Shown: one piece after another, positions 6,972-8,841 of the stretch
Position numbering within the stretch: the stretch's first letter is position 1
How the letters are laid out: every line of letters starts with the position of its first letter
Source: an uncultured Paraglaciecola sp.
Lineage (GTDB): Bacteria > Pseudomonadota > Gammaproteobacteria > Enterobacterales > Alteromonadaceae
Direction of reading: 5' to 3'
Length of the DNA: 8,841 bases
NCBI GenBank assembly: GCA_905479025.1
Contig: CAJQKX010000301.1
Coordinates: 1 to 8,841 of the forward strand
The notes under the pieces: generated by a model
Seen by the model: only the letters and a program-made list of their open reading frames with translations
Told to the model about the DNA's origin: nothing
Databases searched by the model: none
Position numbers and translations under genes: made by a program

Positions 6972-7237
6972 TATAACTCCTATATTATTCAATCTTTTTT
7001 ATGCCTGATTCTAAAAAAATGTGGAAAAACCTTTATTACCGTTAAATAGATGACATATTTCTTGTACTAAGTCGGCACATTCTTAGTTGCTCGGACCACA
7101 AACCGCATTCACAACCTCTAACAGTGAAATCACATTATCTATGTAGCCATTTATGACTGAATTTCGGTTTAGATACCGGTTGTTCATCAATCCGCAGTTT
7201 TTTGACAGCTTTAATTGCGCAAGTATCGATGTGATTC
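6972..7237. other. Gene-free gap between the acyl-enzyme gene and the GT-C gene, with possible gene debris
   Basis: These 266 bases separate two otherwise tightly packed blocks and hold no complete gene. On the minus strand, just after the fusion-gene stop, one frame stays open for about 37 codons without a start and ends ...KPKFSHKWLHR at a TAA. It is Lys/Arg-rich and looks coding. Another frame has a 34-codon ATG-started stretch ending VVNAVCGPSN. The two overlap, so at most one is real, and neither has a ribosome site. The debris could be the tail of a decayed gene, possibly a transposase, but I do not recognise it. No convincing sigma-70 promoter or hairpin-plus-T terminator is seen. The only clear signal is the AGGAG at 6977-6981. 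Confidence 0.5.
6977..6981 (-). promoter_or_regulatory. Ribosome binding site of the GT-C gene (decides the start)
   Basis: AGGAG on the minus strand lies five bases before ATG 6971 and eight before ATG 6968. It falls inside the region that a TTG start at 6992 would translate, so the TTG start is unlikely. Confidence 0.8.
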
Positions 7238-8629
7238 TTAAGACAGCACTTTAATTATTTTGAGGATTTCCTCGAAATTATCTGCGGTATCTACAGTTAA
7301 AATTCCTGCGGTTTGATCTGTTTTAAGTCTCGGTAAGCGGTGACAAACAACTTCAATTTCATCTTGATCATTCCAGACAGGATACAATCTTTCACCCTCT
7401 AATTTTGCAGCTACATATTCTTTGAAATCAGGCACACTTTCATCGATAAAAGTTGTGGACGGGTATAGTATCGTAACCTTCTCTGCGAATAAATTCCGGA
7501 CTACCTCAACAATATTAGAAAACGATGTCACAAAAAATTGCCGATAAATATTCAATAATTCGTTATCAATTCCATCACCGTTATTTGATTTTATTCTCGG
7601 TGATGCAAAGTAATATATGTGAGTCGGAGCCATAACTGTTTTGAAGAAAGAACTTAAATAACCCTTATCATCGGTGGTAATATCAAGTTGCACCATCTTA
7701 AACTTCTGATTACTTGGTCTAATTTCCTGTTCAAGCCGTCTCGCATCGTTCTCTCCACCGCAAAATGTACCAATTACCTCACCACCTCCCGCTATGATGA
7801 CCTTAGCCGTCAGCTCGCCGAGCCCTCTAGACGCACCAATTACAAGTGCTCTTTGATTTTTAAAGATATCACTGTCGACTTTCTCGCTAATACTCGTGAA
7901 GGATTCTTGTTTTACTTCTACGGGACGATAAAATGATTCAATATGGCCACTCAAACCGCCACCAGAAATACCGATTTTTATGGGCGCAATAGGCACAGTG
8001 TGCCGTTGGACAAACCAACTAAGTTTTGAAGGAGATTGCTCTGTATCTAATTTCATGTCTAAGCTTGAAAATAATGAATTTAGCCCAGGACAGTCCATAC
8101 CGACGATTTTTGAGCACAACATGAGTGATTGAATCGGAATAATTCCAATATTATCGATCAATTCAGGAAAATTTTGCTCCAAGTAGTTGAGGTTAACCTT
8201 TACTGGTAAATCTCCAGAGGCTTTTTTACAGCGTTCAAAATTATAATTATTCGCGCTAGCTTTGACGTACGCCCCTTGGCATATTTTTTTGTAATTTTTG
8301 TTTCCTCCAAATTTTACTGCGATTGAAACGCATGCGAGAGAATTGCAATATACTATAATCTCTGCACTAAGCTCGTCAGCACTCAAAACATCCAGATTAA
8401 CTTTAGTTTTTAAAAATATAGGTTTCAAAAATCTACACTTAATTGATGAAATTTTGAGATCACTCCCACGGCAAAATTCATTTAAAGCGCATAATAAAAC
8501 GAAGATTCCATGCACTACAATCTCGCCTGCAATCAATCGCCTTGCAACTGATGGAGAAGTGTGAATTGGATTCCAATCACCAGATCGATGAGCAAACTGA
8601 TCTAGATCTTTCTGGCTAAAAACAAACAT
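7238..8629 (-). CDS. MaoC-type hotdog hydratase / SDR ketoreductase fusion
   Basis: A 463-residue fusion. Residues 1 to about 115 form a MaoC-like hotdog with the hydratase-2 signature FAHRSGDWNPIH; D18 and H23 match the catalytic Asp/His of (R)-specific enoyl hydratases. Residues about 130-240 look like a second hotdog, with IVGMDCPGLNSLF as in double-hotdog proteins. From about 260 there is an SDR domain with GASRGLG (265-271), S391 in YPSTT and Y405/K409 in YVAAK, so its catalytic triad is complete. Such enzymes hydrate enoyl or reduce 3-oxoacyl groups on CoA or carrier protein, making 3-hydroxyacyl thioesters; in a glycan cluster these could supply an N- or O-acyl group. The ATG at 8629 shares one base with the upstream stop (TGATG), and AGAGAG precedes it, so it is coupled to the upstream gene. 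Substrate and physiological direction are not visible. Confidence 0.87.
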   Translation of the reverse strand: MFVFSQKDLDQFAHRSGDWNPIHTSPSVARRLIAGEIVVHGIFVLLCALNEFCRGSDLKISSIKCRFLKPIFLKTKVNLDVLSADELSAEIIVYCNSLACVSIAVKFGGNKNYKKICQGAYVKASANNYNFERCKKASGDLPVKVNLNYLEQNFPELIDNIGIIPIQSLMLCSKIVGMDCPGLNSLFSSLDMKLDTEQSPSKLSWFVQRHTVPIAPIKIGISGGGLSGHIESFYRPVEVKQESFTSISEKVDSDIFKNQRALVIGASRGLGELTAKVIIAGGGEVIGTFCGGENDARRLEQEIRPSNQKFKMVQLDITTDDKGYLSSFFKTVMAPTHIYYFASPRIKSNNGDGIDNELLNIYRQFFVTSFSNIVEVVRNLFAEKVTILYPSTTFIDESVPDFKEYVAAKLEGERLYPVWNDQDEIEVVCHRLPRLKTDQTAGILTVDTADNFEEILKIIKVLS

Positions 8630-8841
8630 CAAACGCTCTCTGATAATCGACTAGGTCGATCTTGATCACCATCGCCCTTACAAACTATATAGTTACCATC
8701 TAATTTAGTTTTCAATACAGAATGTATTTCTCCTGTATCTCTAACAAATGGCTCAAAAAAATTGGGGATAATTACGCCACTATCACGTGACAGAAGAGTG
8801 AAGCCACTGTTTTCTAAGATCTTATTATCAATCCCATGCTG
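8629..8841 (-). CDS. 3' end of an unrecognised protein (partial)
   Basis: An open frame enters from the right edge and runs 70 codons to the TGA at 8631-8629, which overlaps the ATG of the hydratase/ketoreductase gene. The peptide begins QHGIDNKILENSG and ends DQDRPSRLSESV. It is mixed polar and hydrophobic, with no membrane segment and a Gly/Asp-rich CKGDGDQDRP segment near the C-terminus. I do not recognise the family. The stop/start overlap suggests co-translation and a related role, perhaps supplying or using the acyl group. A seven-T run lies at about codons 27-29, and the frame is intact across it. Confidence 0.75.
   Translation of the reverse strand, partial: QHGIDNKILENSGFTLLSRDSGVIIPNFFEPFVRDTGEIHSVLKTKLDGNYIVCKGDGDQDRPSRLSESV
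8636..8641 (-). promoter_or_regulatory. Ribosome binding site of the hydratase/ketoreductase gene
   Basis: AGAGAG on the minus strand lies six bases before ATG 8629, inside the 3' end of the upstream gene. It supports ATG 8629 over the TTG at 8632. Confidence 0.55.

Noticed and set aside
6971..6976. TATAAT sequence as a -10 promoter box
   Set aside because: It overlaps the ATG of the GT-C gene and follows the AGGAG ribosome site, so it cannot serve as that gene's promoter.
7688..8564. Plus-strand open frames opposite the hydratase/ketoreductase gene
   Set aside because: Antisense to a gene whose catalytic motifs are intact in both domains; no independent evidence of coding.
8755..8761. Possible second frameshift at the T7 run in the right-edge gene
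   Set aside because: Recounting the run as seven T keeps one frame open from the window edge to the TGA at 8629, so no frameshift is needed.

Overview
This is a low-GC, gene-dense window (AT-rich by eye) in which every supported gene lies on the minus strand, so transcription runs from high to low coordinates. The content is a surface-polysaccharide (O-antigen, capsule or glycan-decoration) biosynthesis cluster. Gene style, short overlaps and AGGAG-type ribosome sites suggest a Gram-negative, probably marine-type gammaproteobacterium. That assignment is an inference from style, because no housekeeping or taxonomic marker is present.

In transcription order there are two blocks. Block A (8841 to 7238) holds the 3' end of an unrecognised gene, coupled by a TGATG overlap to a long fusion protein. 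The fusion joins a MaoC-type hotdog hydratase, a probable second hotdog, and a C-terminal short-chain ketoreductase. This is acyl-thioester chemistry and suggests manufacture of a hydroxyacyl or acyl group for a sugar. A 266-base gene-free gap (6972-7237) follows; it contains only short coding-like debris and the strong ribosome site of the next gene.

Block B (6971 to 1) is tightly packed: a polytopic GT-C-like glycosyltransferase resembling the AftB/GT89 architecture; a TylC3/TcaB9-type sugar C-methyltransferase; a DPM1/ArnC-like GT2 enzyme; a short extended-SDR gene broken by a single frameshift; an intact extended SDR; an FAD-dependent amine-oxidase-fold oxidoreductase; and, at the left edge, the first 19 codons of a small membrane protein that looks like an SMR/EamA-type transporter.

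Read together, block B looks like an Arn-like three-component extracytoplasmic glycosylation module. The GT2 enzyme would load a sugar onto polyprenyl phosphate, the SMR-like protein would flip it, and the GT-C protein would transfer it to an acceptor in the periplasm. The methyltransferase, the SDRs and the flavoprotein would build or remodel an unusual, probably C-methyl-branched sugar. No exact sugar can be deduced from the sequence. The cluster also shows wear: a frameshift in an A6G3C3 tract, a 102-base gap just after it, and the larger gap at the block boundary.
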